Shown here piece after piece: positions 24,242-36,272 of a DNA stretch of 64,000 nt (positions within the stretch are counted from its first letter, which is position 1; the number at the start of each line of letters is the position of its first letter). Where the stretch lies: NCBI RefSeq assembly GCF_024323335.1, contig NC_066585.1, positions 77,238,109 to 77,302,108 on the forward strand, read 5' to 3'. Origin of the DNA: Lathyrus oleraceus. Taxonomy: Eukaryota > Streptophyta > Magnoliopsida > Fabales > Fabaceae. The translations under genes were made by a program, and so were the position numbers. The notes beneath the pieces are model-generated. The model had not been told where the DNA came from. It was given only the letters and a program-made list of their open reading frames with translations, and made no database searches.

Positions 24242-25491
24242 ATTGCTTGTCCTCAAGCAAAACTCTTTATAGTTTATGCAAAAAATTCAGTATCAACTAG
24301 AGTTTATTCGAGGCAAAAAGACTTACGAGTTCGTTCAAGGGATGTATCGATAGGTACTAACGAATCGAACTAAGGGTATTGTAGTGACACTTCCCGCAAT
24401 TGCGGTCGTAGGCATCGTTCCTATACAAATCAATCCATATTACCCCACCATACCTAAGCCTTCTTTTTGTTTTCTTAAAGTCCTTTTCATTCAAGTGCAA
24501 TCACATTAAGCCCGTTATCCGTACATACTCGTAGTAAAGTGACCGGTTAGTGATTATGATCTTAAGCATGGGGCTCTAGTACATAAGTTGGTGTAACCCT
24601 TTTATTCAACCTAATTTGCAGTCGTGGGGGATTGGATCGTAATCCACCCTACCAAGTTCAGCACCAGATACCTCTGAACCAACAAGCAAATAGGCTTATT
24701 ATTTTATTTTTCTAAGCATGGGGCTCCGATACATAAGTTGGTGTAACCCCTTTATTCAACCCAATTTACAGTTGTGGGGGATTGGATGTAATCCACCCTA
24801 CCAAGTTCAGCACCAAATACCTCTGAACCAACAAACATTTAGGCTTATTATTATTTATTTATTTATTTTTCTCCTGCATGTTCCGCATATGTTTTTATTT
24901 TGTTGGGTTGAATGACGGTGTGAGAGTCACCTAGCCCGGATTTTCATGCGATTTGGGAACAAAGTAGGAATTTTTATGATCATTCGCTTATTTTCATCGG
25001 TCCCCTACGTAAAGCATGCTTAAGCCGGAGCTGACTGCTAGGATAAACTACTTAAGGACTTATTTGGAACAAAAACTGAGGCTACAACATATGGGGTATC
25101 AGGATCGACTCTTATAATCATGAAGTCTAAGGTGTTAAGACAATACCGATTTTTAGAAAAAGTTTTCCCAAGTCTTTTACATCCTATTACAAACTTGTCT
25201 TATAGCCTAAATGTTCAAGGTGTACTGTTTTCTTGGCCAAATTTTTTTTGGTAAGGTTAAGGAAATGGGGGAAATAAGGGTACACTTACACAGATGACTC
25301 GTCAGACACATGTTATTTTATTGAAAGGGAAAACAAGCAACTAAAATAAACAAAACATACTAAAAGTAAAGGAAAGCGATAAAAAGCGATAAAAAATAAA
25401 GGAAAGATGAAAAGCGATAAAATCTCCTCCCACACTTAAACCGAACATTGTCCTCAATGTTTCGATATGAGATAGGGTAGGAGTAACCTGG
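24242..25491 (-). mobile_element. Athila 3' untranslated region with a 150-bp tandem duplication
   Basis: I see no coding potential. Bases 24563-24712 and 24713-24862 are two tandem copies with period 150 (both start TAAGCATGGGGCTC and contain GTGGGGGATTGGAT and TACCAAGTTCAGCACCA). They differ at only a few sites, so the duplication is fairly recent. The remainder is AT-rich. Confidence 0.75.
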
Positions 25492-25497
25492 AAGAGA

Positions 25498-25554
<57 letters not shown>
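25492..25554. repeat. (GA)n microsatellite
   Basis: About 30 AG units with one AC interruption near 25510. It directly follows the stop codon (25555-25557) of the minus-strand ORF. Confidence 0.95.
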
Positions 25555-25556
<2 letters not shown>

Positions 25557-27009
25557 AGGGGTGAGCACCAGTACCGTCACCGTCATCGTCACCGCCCTGG
25601 TCAGGATGCCTGGGTCAACGACGTCTGGTTCGAGTACAAAGTCCTTCCTGTAGCTGCTGAGAGCGACCTAGGAGAGATCCTTGGGTGTCCTTGATGAGAG
25701 TGAAGTGACGCTCATTAGACTGTCGCATACGTTGTTGCTCATTAGTGATCGCAAGCAAAGACTCAGTGACAGTCCGATGTGCTCGCTCACTACGCTACTG
25801 TGAAGCTACCATAAAACTCATATTATCTGATAGTTATTGGTTTATGGTGTTCAGGAGGGTGTCACACCTTTCCTCACGAGCCAGGTGCTCGCGCCACATC
25901 TCCTCGATGATGTAGAAACTGGGAGTGGTACCTGCAAAAGGGTTAGAGGAAGAAGGTGCGGTGTGTGCAGGTGATGCAACAGGAATATCATGAGTCGATG
26001 ACTGGTCGCGTCGGTCATACTCATCATCGGTCCCTTGCCCATCGTCCATAGGAATGTTAGGTGGAAAAGGACCAGTAAAGGGTGGAGCATCAAGATCGTA
26101 TGTTCAGTTCCTCGCATCTCGCACATCCGTACGCTGAGAGCAAGGTAGGAAAACACTGGGTACAACTGCACCATGTATCATGAGGTAGAAACCACCTTCT
26201 CGCCGCACCTTGCATAATATCATATCTTTCAAAAACTTTAAGTTAATGGTGCGGTGAGAGAGTGGTTCTAAGGTGGCTAACTCAGTGTGTAAATCCAACG
26301 CTCTAGCAATGGAGGTAATTAAACCACCGAAAGAGATGGTTCCTCCTTTCTTAAGGATGGAAGACATATGGGCGAACATGAAAGGAACATGATTGATCCT
26401 GCGACTAGTGAGGCAACCCTGTAAAAATAGCAATTCTCGGGCATTTACTTTGTTAGAATTTTCCCGGATAAATATAGTACTTGCCAAAAGGTATCTAAAA
26501 ATATGTATGGTCGGGTTATGGATATTAGAAGCCAAAATTCCTTCAAAGGAAGTGACATTCACATTAGATAATCGGTTCCAAAAAGTAAATGCCTCGAGCG
26601 CCCATTCAGTATCTATGGGCGTCTCACAAATAACACCATCACCATAAGGCATTCCGAGCAAACCTGCTAAAGCATCGGTAGTGTACTCATATTCTACATT
26701 AAACATTCTAAAATAAATGGTAACTACCGTGCTAGAAGTGCCAGGATGGATAGTGTAAATTAGGGAACTTAAAAATTCCCTACTGAGCCTATCGTAGGTG
26801 GGCGCTTTACTAGCAAAAATGTCGTGTAATTCTAAATTATTTAGCATGTGGAAAACACTATGATATGTGCCTAGAGTGTACAAACAGTCTTCGTCGACAT
26901 ACCTGGTAGCGAGGATCTCCCGAGTTTGCAATCTTTGCAAAATCTTGTTTTGTCGCTCACCGGGCTTTCCTCCGCGAAGAGTGATGTTGTTAAACTCCAT
27001 TCCGGCCAT
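25555..27009 (-). pseudogene. Athila post-pol ORF, copy 2 (ATHILA ORF1-like)
   Basis: ATG at 27007-27009 opens 301 uninterrupted codons to a stop at 26104-26106. Coding character then continues with a few stops through an acidic, low-complexity tail (TYDLDAPPFTGPFPPNIP; then GGDDDGDGTGAHP) to 25555. Recognisable features are YDRLSREFLSSLIYTIHP, HIFRYLLASTIFIRENSN and ELLFLQGCLTSRRINHVPF, which fit the ATHILA ORF-1 family of plant Athila elements. Biochemical role unknown. The position matches the env-like slot, but I see no signal peptide or convincing membrane helix. The frame is also open upstream to 27228. A related ORF lies at 27884-29094. Confidence 0.75.
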
Positions 27010-27204
27010 TAATGGTGGTTGTAGAGAAAAATAATTATTATTAGAAAAAGAAAAGAGAAAATGGAATTTAATGGATTTTTGGTGGAGAGTTGGAGAAGTG
27101 AGATTGGAGAATTGTTGGTTTATAGTGAAAATGAGAAGCTTGGAAATTTTTATAAATTTGGTGGAGTTTGGAGAAGAAGAGCATAGGTTTGGAGAGGTTG
27201 AAGA

Positions 27205-27290
27205 AGGTATAAATAGTGGAAAAGGCAAATCTGGTCGTTACGTCATGGCACCCGCCATGGAGCTTATGGCGCCTGCCATGTCTTCGGGTT
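27205..27290 (-). promoter_or_regulatory. Possible internal promoter or leader before Athila ORF copy 2
   Basis: In element orientation, GGCAGGCGCCATAA and ATGGCGGGTGCCATGACG (27245-27282) precede an AT core CTATTTATACC (27207-27217) and a TC-rich leader running to the ATG at 27009. The Athila LTR U3 has GGCGGGCGCCATG motifs (23930-23965, 35955-35990) ahead of its TATA box. The resemblance is visible but short, and the AT core reads as a better TATA box on the plus strand. Function is inferred only. Confidence 0.4.
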
Positions 27291-27554
27291 TGATTTGGGT
27301 CGACTATGTTGTTTGCTTCTTGGGCCTCAATCCTCTCGTCTTCATTTTTTGTAATGGGGGGGGGGGTATATAGGTATCCACGAATGTTGTATTTTTTTGT
27401 TTTTGATTTTAAGCTTGATAAAATAAAATGAAATAAAATAAAACAAAATAGAGTAAAACAAAACAAAATAAGATAAAACAAAATAAAATAGTAAAGTAAA
27501 ACAAAACAAAACAAAATAAAATAATGGACATAAAAAACATAATAATTAATATAA

Positions 27555-27738
<184 letters not shown>

Positions 27739-27883
27739 AAGAGTCAATAATAATTCCTGAGTCCAAAGATCTTAGGAAAAATAAAGCAAGCATAATGTCA
27801 TAGGAAACGATAAAAATAGGCATGAATAATAAGTAACGGAAAAATAGGGAAATTCAAACGGTATTTCTCAGTCCATGATGGCA

Positions 27884-29094
27884 TCAATGCTCGGGATATA
27901 GTGGAGTCTCCTCGATTTCGTAGCCTCGAAGCTCTGCGATCTGGCGTCGGAGATCGGCGATCTCATCATGCAGCATATCAGTCTCGGTGTCGTGTGAGGA
28001 AACTGCTAGCTCGACCTATAGGGCAACGTCAGCAAGCTCCTGGCGAAGCTCGGCTATCTCCATGCGAAGCTTAACCAATTCGGACTGCATGCTCGGAGTC
28101 TGGAGATTCGGATTGTTGGTACGGACTTTGATTCTGATCGGTGCAATCTTCGGCGCATCTACTGTCTCTCCCTGCCCTTCTATGGCATAGGCCTAGTTGG
28201 CCTGATCAATAACACAAGTCACCTGGGGGTCAGGTAAAGTGAAGTAGTGAATGGTCTCACCCTTACTTAACAGCCTGTATTGATCTGGATGGAAAGAAGA
28301 TCTCCTCATCAGGCCACGGTCTAGACAGAAATCAACATCCATCAAGGTGTAGCTACAATAGGACGTCAGGTGAGCTAGTCTCCTATCAAGTCCCAGGGAT
28401 GAGGCTATGTGAGTCACCGTGCTTCCAACATGTATGGGACTCGCAGCAGAGCGAGCATTAAGGTATAGGCTCTCGATCAAGAAAGCTCCACAGTCTACCA
28501 GGCGTGACTGAGTGGTATAATACATGAAGAAGATCTCTTCAGCACTCACATGTGTATCAGGGTCACTCTTCCCCAGTGGGAAATGATCATCTAGAAGTAT
28601 CAGAAAGCAGGGTTGTGAATCTTGTTGGAGATCTGGGTTGAAGGGTCAGGACTACCTCCACACGTGATATCGCTCCAAAACTTCTCGACGTCTCGGCTCA
28701 GAAAGTAGCTCATAGGGAGCTCAGACAAAGCATCATAGGCAGTCTGAAAACCAAGCAAGTCTTAGAAACGCTTGTGGTTGAAGGTGTATTCTGCCCCAAA
28801 CAATCTGAAGTTAATGTATCCTCCATCACTGGCATGACCAACATAAGGCTCGTAGATAAGCGAGCTCAGGAACTCCAAAGTCAGGTTCCTGTAAGTCACG
28901 TGCATAGCATCTGTATATTCATCCCACTGTAACTGGTTGCACAAGTGCCTAACACTAGGCTCAATGCCTAATGCCTCCATGCAGCTCGAGTCGGGATATC
29001 TGGTAGGCAGCATCGGGCGCTGTGAAAGCATGGCGTAGCGCTGCTCTTAAACTGGGTCACGAAATATTACTGGCATAGTGTCGATATTCTCCAT
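27884..29094 (-). pseudogene. Athila post-pol ORF, copy 1 (ATHILA ORF1-like, degraded)
   Basis: ATG at 29092-29094 begins MENIDTMPVIFRDPV. The reading frame runs to a stop at 27884-27886 (ending EETPLYPEH) with about five in-frame stops. It shares with copy 2 the block NLTLEFLSSLIYEPYVG, a following INFRLFGAEYTFN block (compare IYFRMFNVEYEYT), and a mid-region with ESLYLNARS. The C-terminal ~70 residues are a heptad-like charged helix (MRMEIAELRQELADV, DEIADLRRQIAELRGYE), probably a coiled coil. Function unknown; probably an ancient duplicate of copy 2. Confidence 0.7.
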
Positions 29095-29284
29095 TCCTGA
29101 AAAGTTAGATTAGAAATAGAGGACACCTAAAATCACAAATATTATAATTGTTAGTCTCCACATAGATGTACATATATATAAAACAAAAAATATAAATTGA
29201 AAATAGTAAAAGTAAAGGGAAAGAAGTCATGGGTTGCCTCTCATGCAGCGCTTGTTTAACGTCGTTAGCTTGACGATTCGAACT

Positions 29285-30619
29285 TTATATGTTAGAGGTA
29301 GGAACTGGAGGGTCGGTCAGAGTTTGGTCGTGACATTCTGTGGGTATGTCACCTCCTTGGTATTGCTTCAATCTTTTTCCGTTTACCACGAATGGATTAC
29401 AGGAGTTCTGGATTTTAACTGCTCCAGATTTCAGGATTTTGAACACCTCAAAGGGGTCTGTCCATCTCGAACGCAGCTTACCTGGAAAAAGACGTAATCT
29501 TGAATTGAAGAGAAGAACAGAGTCTCCTATATTAAATTCCTTTTTCACGATCCTCTTGTCGTGCCAAGCTTTGGTTCTCTCCTTGTATATAACAACATTC
29601 TCGTAAGCGTTCTGGCGAAGTTCCTCCAATTTGTGAATATCAAGGATTCGCTTCTTGCCAGATGCTAGGTAATCCAAATTTAGGGTCTTGATGACCCAAT
29701 ATGCCTTGTGCTTGAGTTCAAAAGGTAAGTGGCATGACTTCCCATAGACCAACTGGTACGGTGTAGTTCCAATGGGGGTCTTGTAAGCAGTTATGTAAGC
29801 CTACATTGCTTCTGTTAGCTTTTCACACCAATCTTTTCTAGAAATCGATACTGTTTTCTCCATGATCTGCTTAATCTCTCTGTTGGATACTTCCACTTGA
29901 CCATTAGTCTAGGGGGGGGGATATGGTGTTGCTACTCTGTGTTTCACTCCATATTTCCTTAGGAGTTTATTTAATATTCTGGATATAAAATGTGATCCAC
30001 CATCGCTTATGACAAGTCGTTGAACTCCAAATCTGGGAAAGATATTATTCTTGAACATCTTGATGACTACTCTTGTATCGTTGGTGGGTGCGGCTATAAC
30101 TTCTATCCACATTGACACATAGTCAACGGCTACCAAAATTTACTTGTTTCCCAATTAAGATGGAAAAGGTCCCATGAAATCTATACCCCAAACGTCAATT
30201 AATTCTACTTCTTGGATTTTCTTCAAAGGCATTTCGTCACGTCTTGAGATGTTTCCAGCACGCTGGCACCGGTCACATCGGACAATATAAGCATGGACAT
30301 TGCGCCATAATGTTGGCCAATAAAGACCAGCTTGAAGGATCTTAGCATATGTCTTGGACGTGCTTGAATGTCCACCATAGGGTGAAGAATGACAATGCTC
30401 TATGATGTTTCTGACTTCTTCTTCCGGGACGCAACGTCGAAATATGTTATCAGTTCCTCTTTTAAAAAGGAGTGGTTCGTCCCAATAGAAGTGTCTTACA
30501 TCTTTAAAGAACTTCTTCTTCTGTTGATAGTTGAGGTCAGGTGGTATGATATCAGCGGCTACATAGTTCACAAAATCAGCATACCATGGTACTCTGCTAA
30601 TTTCTGAAATCGTCCCAAG
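29285..30619 (-). pseudogene. Athila integrase remnant and end of pol
   Basis: In order: zinc-binding HHCC domain ([10 protein letters not shown] and CDRCQRAG), catalytic core with Asp in [11 protein letters not shown], Asp in ISDGGSHF and Glu in [12 protein letters not shown], then the C-terminal DNA-binding part (FNSRLRLFPGKLRSRW). All catalytic residues are visible. Three or four stops interrupt it, near 30155, 30140, 29910 and 29800. The frame closes at 29285 after PVPTSNI. Integrase would insert the cDNA into the genome. Confidence 0.93.
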
Positions 30620-31099
30620 GTTGTCTCTATCAGGTTCAAGGTGAGCGGTATCTATCTTAGCTACTAGTCTGTCATAAGTGAAGTCATCATTTATAGGTAA
30701 ATGATCTGGCTTTAAATGCTCTAATCTGGAAAGATGGTCAGCAACTACGTTTTCTGTTCCTTTTTTGTCTCTAATGTCTATATCGAATTCTTGTAGCAAA
30801 AGGATCCACCTGAGTAATTTAGGTTTTGCATCCTTTTTGCTCAGAAGGTAACGGATAGTTGCATGGTCTGTATAGACTATAATCTTAGATCCTACAAGAT
30901 AAGACCTAAATTTATCGATTGCGAAAACTACAACTAGGAGTTCCTTCTCTGTTGTTGTATAATTTATTTGAGAGACATCTAGGGTTCTACTAGTGTAATA
31001 TATTACGTGTAGTTTCTTATCTTTTCTTTGCCCTAAAACAGCTCCTATAGCGAAATCGCTAGCATCACACATTATTTCGAAGGGTTTAGTCCAATCCGG
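30620..31099 (-). pseudogene. Athila RNase H remnant
   Basis: The open segment starts [20 protein letters not shown], with the first catalytic Asp. It continues through [19 protein letters not shown] (catalytic Glu), [12 protein letters not shown] (second Asp) and [20 protein letters not shown] (last Asp). No stop is seen in the domain; a stop precedes it near 31103. It is fused downstream to integrase as in other gypsy pols and would degrade RNA in RNA:DNA hybrids. Confidence 0.93.
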
Positions 31100-32339
31100 G
31101 GTTTATGGAATGGGTGCCGAAATTAATGCTTGTTTTAACTGGTTAATGGCTTTGATGCATTTCTCATCGAAAATAAATTTGATGTCTTTCATCAGAAGGC
31201 CGGTCAGGGGTTTTGTTATTTTAGAGAAGTCTTTTATAAAGCGTCGGTAGAAACCGGCGTGTCCAAGGAAACTACGGACTTCTCTAACTGTCTTAGGAGG
31301 GTTAAGGTTTTCTATAACTTCTATCTTTACTTTATCGACCTCAATGCCTCTTTCAGATATTATATATCCTAACACTATGCCTTCTTTGACCATAAAGTGG
31401 CACTTCTCCCAGTTCAACACAAGGTTAACTTCTACGCATCTCTCTAGGATTTTCTCAAGGTTGATAAGGAAGTCTTCAAAGTTTAATCCACACACCGAGA
31501 AGTCGTCCATAAATACTTCCATGATTCCGTTGAGATAATCTATGAAGATTGACATCATACAATGTTGGAAAGTATATGCCGTATTACAAAGTCCAAACGG
31601 TATTCGTCTGTAAGCAAACGTTCCGTAGGGACAGGTAAAGGTTGTTTTCTCTTGATCCTCGGGGTGAATGGGTATTTGGAAAAATCCAGAATATCCATCA
31701 GGATAACAAAATTAAGAGTGTCTGGCAAGACTCTCCAGCATTTGATCTATGAATGGAAGGGGGAAATGGTCTTTCCTTGTCGCCTTATTGAGCTTCCTAT
31801 AATCTATGCACATACGTCATCCGCCTTCTATGCGTTTAGCGACATGCTCTCCCTTTTCGTTTTGTACGACTGTGATGCCTCCCTTCTTGGGTACCCACAT
31901 GTACAGGACTTACCCACTTACTATCTGAGATATGATAGATTATACCAGCTTCCAGTAGTTTAAGGACTTCCTTCTTTACTACCTCGCTCATCACAGGGTT
32001 GATTCTTCTCTGATGTTCTCTGGAAGGTTTTGAGTCCTCCTCTAGTGAGATCCTATGCATACAAACGGATGGGCTAATACCTTTTAAACCAGAGATGTTG
32101 TACCCTAAGGCAGAGGGGTACCTTCTTAAAACATTCAAGACTCGATTCGTCTCATCTTGGTTTAAGGTGGCACTGACTATTACTGGGCAGTTCATTTCTT
32201 CATCCAAAAACTCATATCTTAGGTTCTTGGGTAGTTCCTTAAGTTCTTGGGCTGGTTTTTGAGAATTAGGTGAAGGGTCTGAAGTAAGATCCAAACATTC
32301 GTGAGGTTCTGTTTCCTCTGACTCGTCATCCTTTTCATT
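31100..32339 (-). pseudogene. Athila reverse transcriptase remnant with a 1-nt frameshift
   Basis: The pre-RT linker (CPVIVSATLNQDETNRVLNV) and KKEVLKLLEAGIIYHISDSK are in frame. Then a single extra base in the run of three C at 31894-31896 shifts the frame. Beyond it, the RT core continues in the neighbouring frame ([39 protein letters not shown]), with stops near 31818 and 31713. The catalytic FMDDFS box, near 31505, is intact. The thumb (REVRSFLGHAGFYRRFIKDF) ends the domain. So one indel and two or three stops, rather than general decay, disable it. Confidence 0.92.
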
Positions 32340-33197
32340 CGGGTTAGAAAATGGTTCGATCTTAGGTTCTCCCTGATCAAATTCTCTTATGCACTCATCT
32401 ATGATATCGATCGCATAACATGCGTCTCCTAAAATTGGTGCCATCAGGAATTTCGACAGAATGAACTCGATCTTTTCGTCCCTTACTTCGAAGGTTAATT
32501 TCCCTCTTTTGACATCTATTATAGCTCCAGCTGTTGATAAGAATGGTCTACCTAAAAGGATAGGGATATTTTTGTCTTCTTTAATATCCATGACCACTAA
32601 GTTTGTTGAGATATAAAGTTGATCGATCCTAACTGGAATGTCTTCTAAAGTGCCTACAGGATACTTAACAGACCTATCGGCTAATTGTAGGGACATCTTA
32701 GTTGGTTGCAATTCTCCTAGGTTTAACCTCTTACATACAGCTAAGGGCATTTAACTTACACTAGCACCTAAGTCTAGGAAAGCTTTGTCGATCAAATGAC
32801 TCCCTAAAATGCAAGGTATAGAAAAACTACCAGGGTCTTTCTCCTTCTTAGCAAGTTTATCCTCGAAAATAAAATTTCATTCCAAGGGTTTTGGATCGTC
32901 GAGCCTACGCTTGTTAGTCAAGATATCTTTGAGAAATTTGGCGTAAGACGGAATTTGGTTGATAGCTTCGGTAAAAGGAATCTCTACATGAAGCTTTTCT
33001 ATCACTTTTATAAATTTTTGATATTGGTTGTTGACTTTGGTTTGTTTAAGTCTTTGCGGATACGGGATTAGTGGTTTGTACAGGGGTGGTGGTTTGTAAG
33101 TTTTATACTTGGCTTCACCTTCTTGGTTGGTTTGTTTCTCGGGTTCTTCCGGTTCCTCTTCTTGGTCGGTAGGTATAGAAGTTTTGGACCCACTCAT
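32340..33197 (-). pseudogene. Athila protease region of the Gag-Pol polyprotein
   Basis: An N-terminal basic and Pro-rich linker (YKTYKPPPLYKPLIPYPQRL) leads to the protease. Its core is IDKAFLDLGASVS followed by a stop at about 32751-32753 and then MPLAVCKRLNLGEL. The D-L-G-A form replaces the usual D-S/T-G and is typical for Athila. ILLGRPFLSTAGAIIDV is the second conserved protease block. Another stop lies near 32874. The C-terminal acidic linker (EKDDESEETEPHE) connects to RT. Confidence 0.9.
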
Positions 33198-34640
33198 TGC
33201 TGGGTTCTAAGGCCCTTTGTAAGCGGTCCCACTTCATAACGAGATAGTGTTAGCTTGCCCTCGAGGGTTTGGTTGAGGTTGTCCAGGAAATTGGCCTCAA
33301 GGTGTAGTTTGTGGAGCTTGGTTTTGTGCTACCTGTGAGATCTGGGTTTCAAGCATCTTGTTATGAGTGATCATCTGATCAACCTTGGTTCCTAATTGCG
33401 TTATAAGTTTGTTTACATGAATGTTTTGGTTTAGGAATTCTTTATTCTGCTGAGTCTGGCCTGATATAAAGCTTTCCATGATCTTCTCAAGGTTAGACTT
33501 CTGGGGCATAGCTTGCATAGGTTGATTTGGTTTTTGGGCTTGATAACCTTGCGGTCTCTGAGGTGCATTATTTTGGATAGGGTTCTGGTTTTTATAGGAG
33601 AAATTTGGATGATTCTTCCATCCAGGGTTGTAAGTCTTTGAAAATGGGTTACCTTGGGCGTAATTCACTTGGTCGATATTTAGTTCGTTCAAAAGGTTAC
33701 ACTCCATCGATTCGTGTCCTTTAGATCCACAGAGTTCACACTCTGTGTGGACTACTGCTACGGTGTTAGTGTTTGTAGACATATGTTCGATCCTAAGGGC
33801 TAAAGCGTCCATTTTCACCTGCATCATGTCTAGAGAGCTCACCTCATGTTTTCCACCTTGGGTCTCCTTTTTCTCTATTGATGCTCGTTCAGTTCCCCGT
33901 TGATAATGGTTTTGGGCCATATCCTCAATTAGGTCACAAGCTTCTGGATAAGGTTTGTTCATCAGCGCGCCGTCTGCGGCAGCGTCGATGCTCATCTTGG
34001 TGTTATAATGGAGTCCATTGTAGAAGGTATGAACGACCAGCCATTGTTCTAGGCCATGGTGTGGGCAGACTCTTAATAGCTCTTTATATCACTCCCAAGC
34101 TTCGAAAAGCGATTCTCCTTGGTTTTGAGCAAATCTAGTTATTTGGTTTCGAAGAACAGCAGTCTTACTAGGGGGGAAATATCTAGCAAGGAATACTCTC
34201 CTAAGGTCTTCCCAGGTAGTTATTGAATTAGCCGGAAGTGAATCTAGCCATGAACGTGCTCTATCCCTGAAGGAGAAAGGGAATAATCTTTAACAGATCA
34301 CATCGAGTGAAGCGCCGTTAGATTTAAAGGTGTCGGCTAGTTGGATAAAAACTTTTAAATGTTGATTCGGGTTCTCGATAGCGAGACCCGCGTATTGGTT
34401 TTGTTGCACTAATTGCAACTAAGACGGTTTTTGTTCGAAATTGTTAACAGGTATAAGGGGGTTTACTATACTCGAACTAGTTTCCTCATCAGAGGGTTGG
34501 GAGAATTCCTTAAGAGGTCTCCTATCACGATTCTTGGCCATAGCTTTCTTAACTCGGATGAGTAAGAGGCGTGTACGAGTATAACGTTCGGGTTCCGCTA
34601 AAGGATCTACTAAATTTTCGGTACTACGGGTTCTTCGCAT
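33198..34640 (-). pseudogene. Athila gag remnant
   Basis: ATG at 34638-34640 (MRRTRSTENLVDPLAEPERY) follows the primer-binding site by about 65 bases. The capsid region includes LFPFSFRDRARSWLDSLP, WEDLRRVFLARYFPPSKT and LRVCPHHGLEQWLVVHTFYNGL. A CCHC knuckle CELCGSKGHESMEC lies near 33705-33746, followed by a Gln/Asn-rich region and a coiled-coil-like stretch (LITQLGTKVDQMITHNKML). Stops occur near 34420, 34290, 34091 and 33296. Gag would form the particle and bind RNA. Confidence 0.92.
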
Positions 34641-34705
34641 TTACCGGCTAATAATTCCTTAGTTTATACGGTGTAACAACAGGGTACGAAATTTGACAAA
34701 GTTGG

Positions 34706-34723
34706 TCCCCGGCAACGGCACCA
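34706..34723 (-). other. Primer-binding site of the Athila element (tRNA-Asp type)
   Basis: In element orientation TGGTGCCGTTGCCGGGGA lies six bases inside the 5' LTR end (spacer AGTTTT). It is one base from the standard Athila site complementary to tRNA-Asp. Confidence 0.92.
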
Positions 34724-34729
34724 AAAACT

Positions 34730-36272
34730 TGATCGTATTCATTCGCAAGTGCACGAATTACGTCAAAGTAATATAAAAGAATATCGATCCCACAGAGGCC
34801 AATCGTCAATCTATCGATTACTATCGTTACGGTGTTTATCTAAGGTGGTATAAAAGAGATATTGGGTTTGCAAAATAACGGTAAATAATAAATGCAGGTA
34901 AAGACAGGTTGAATGTAATTCACGTTAGTTAAGTGATGTTTCGATTGTCTAAATAGAACTACTTATGAGGCAATATTTTCTACTCTTGAAAAGAATCCAT
35001 TTAACAGGAACTGTCGCTTTCGCGTATTCAGAACCGAGTTTACCCTTAAATTAAGGCCTTTTATTGTCACTTATAAAAGGTGCACAGAACGCTAAAGTAG
35101 TAAACCTATTTTTCAGAAATGAGACTCGTAAACTTAGTTGAAAAGTGATTTTGATTTGGAAAGTTTACCCAAGGAGTTTCCTGATTTTAAACCTATCAAC
35201 GCGTCCGAAAACTGTTTCAAAATTAATTTTTCCTTAAAGTGATAAAAATTCCTAGTTACTAAGCAAGGGTGCTTTCGCACTCCTCGAATAATTAAAACTA
35301 ACCAAGTTTGTTTTAGAAAACTCAAGTTAAAAATCAAAACAGCCTTTAAAGTATTTCTACATATTTCAATATGTGAAACATTACTTTAACTGTGATCCTT
35401 ACATTCTAACCTTTAAAAGATTTAGCCAGACATGGTAACACAAACGAGCGAGTAAAGTGCGTAAAATAAATAAAGTAAAGCGAGTGCAGAAAGTAAATAA
35501 AATAAAGCGAGTGCGGAAAATAAATAAAGTAAAGCGAGTGCGGAAAATAAATAAAGTAAAAGCGATGCGATAAATAAATAAAATAAAAGCGAGTGCGGGA
35601 AATAAATAAAATAAAAGCGATGCGGGAAATAAATAAATAAAGCGATAAATAAGAACCTGCTCCAAACGGAGGCTTTGATTCTAGTGCAAAAATAAACCTC
35701 TGACTCCTGAAGCTAAAGACGACAGCAACTCGAAGTGCCCCAACTCAACCTCACAAAGGTGCGATAACCCCCCGATGTGACGGATTATCGCTATTACAAA
35801 TGATAAATATATGCTTAGTGTTGTAAAACTAAGTTGGATGATTAGAAAACGAAATGGAATGAGCTATTTATAGAGATTTTCAGCAGTTTGTAAAGACCAT
35901 GGTGCCCTCCAACTTCTCCTTAGTGGGACTTAGTAGGAACGTGATTTACAAAGGTGGCGCCCGCCATCCCTTCATGGCGCCTGCCATGTGTGTAAATAGG
36001 GTGGATCATGGGAACCTGGCGGTTACCTCCTAGTTGAGGGCTGATGACTCATGGCTTCCCCTATAGTGGCCGCCATGTGCAACGCCATGTGTGTAATTTC
36101 GCCGAAAAACCCTAATTTTAGGTCTTTTTGCTTCGTTTCTTCCAAAAGAGTCCGAAAGTGCTAAATATCTGAAAACAAGAGAAAAGAGAGCATAATACAA
36201 ACAAAATGATAATAAAGTCCTAATAAACATGTGAAATCCGAGTCAAAAACATGGTGTAATTCGGTGTGATCA
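34730..36272 (-). mobile_element. 5' LTR of the Athila element
   Basis: 1543 bp with the same termini as the 3' LTR. U3 contains the GGCGGGCGCCATG motif pair (35955-35990). A TATA box reading CTATAAATAGC in element orientation lies at 35863-35873, about 400 bases from the LTR start. The minisatellite at 35445-35645 lies downstream of it. Sequence close to the 3' LTR indicates a comparatively recent insertion. Confidence 0.92.
35863..35873 (-). promoter_or_regulatory. TATA box of the Athila 5' LTR
   Basis: CTATAAATAGC on the minus strand, conserved at the same place in the 3' LTR. It is the likely core promoter of the element. Confidence 0.7.

Noticed and set aside
31562..31963. 133-codon plus-strand ORF opposite the Athila RT
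   Set aside because: Shadow of the RT coding region on the other strand.
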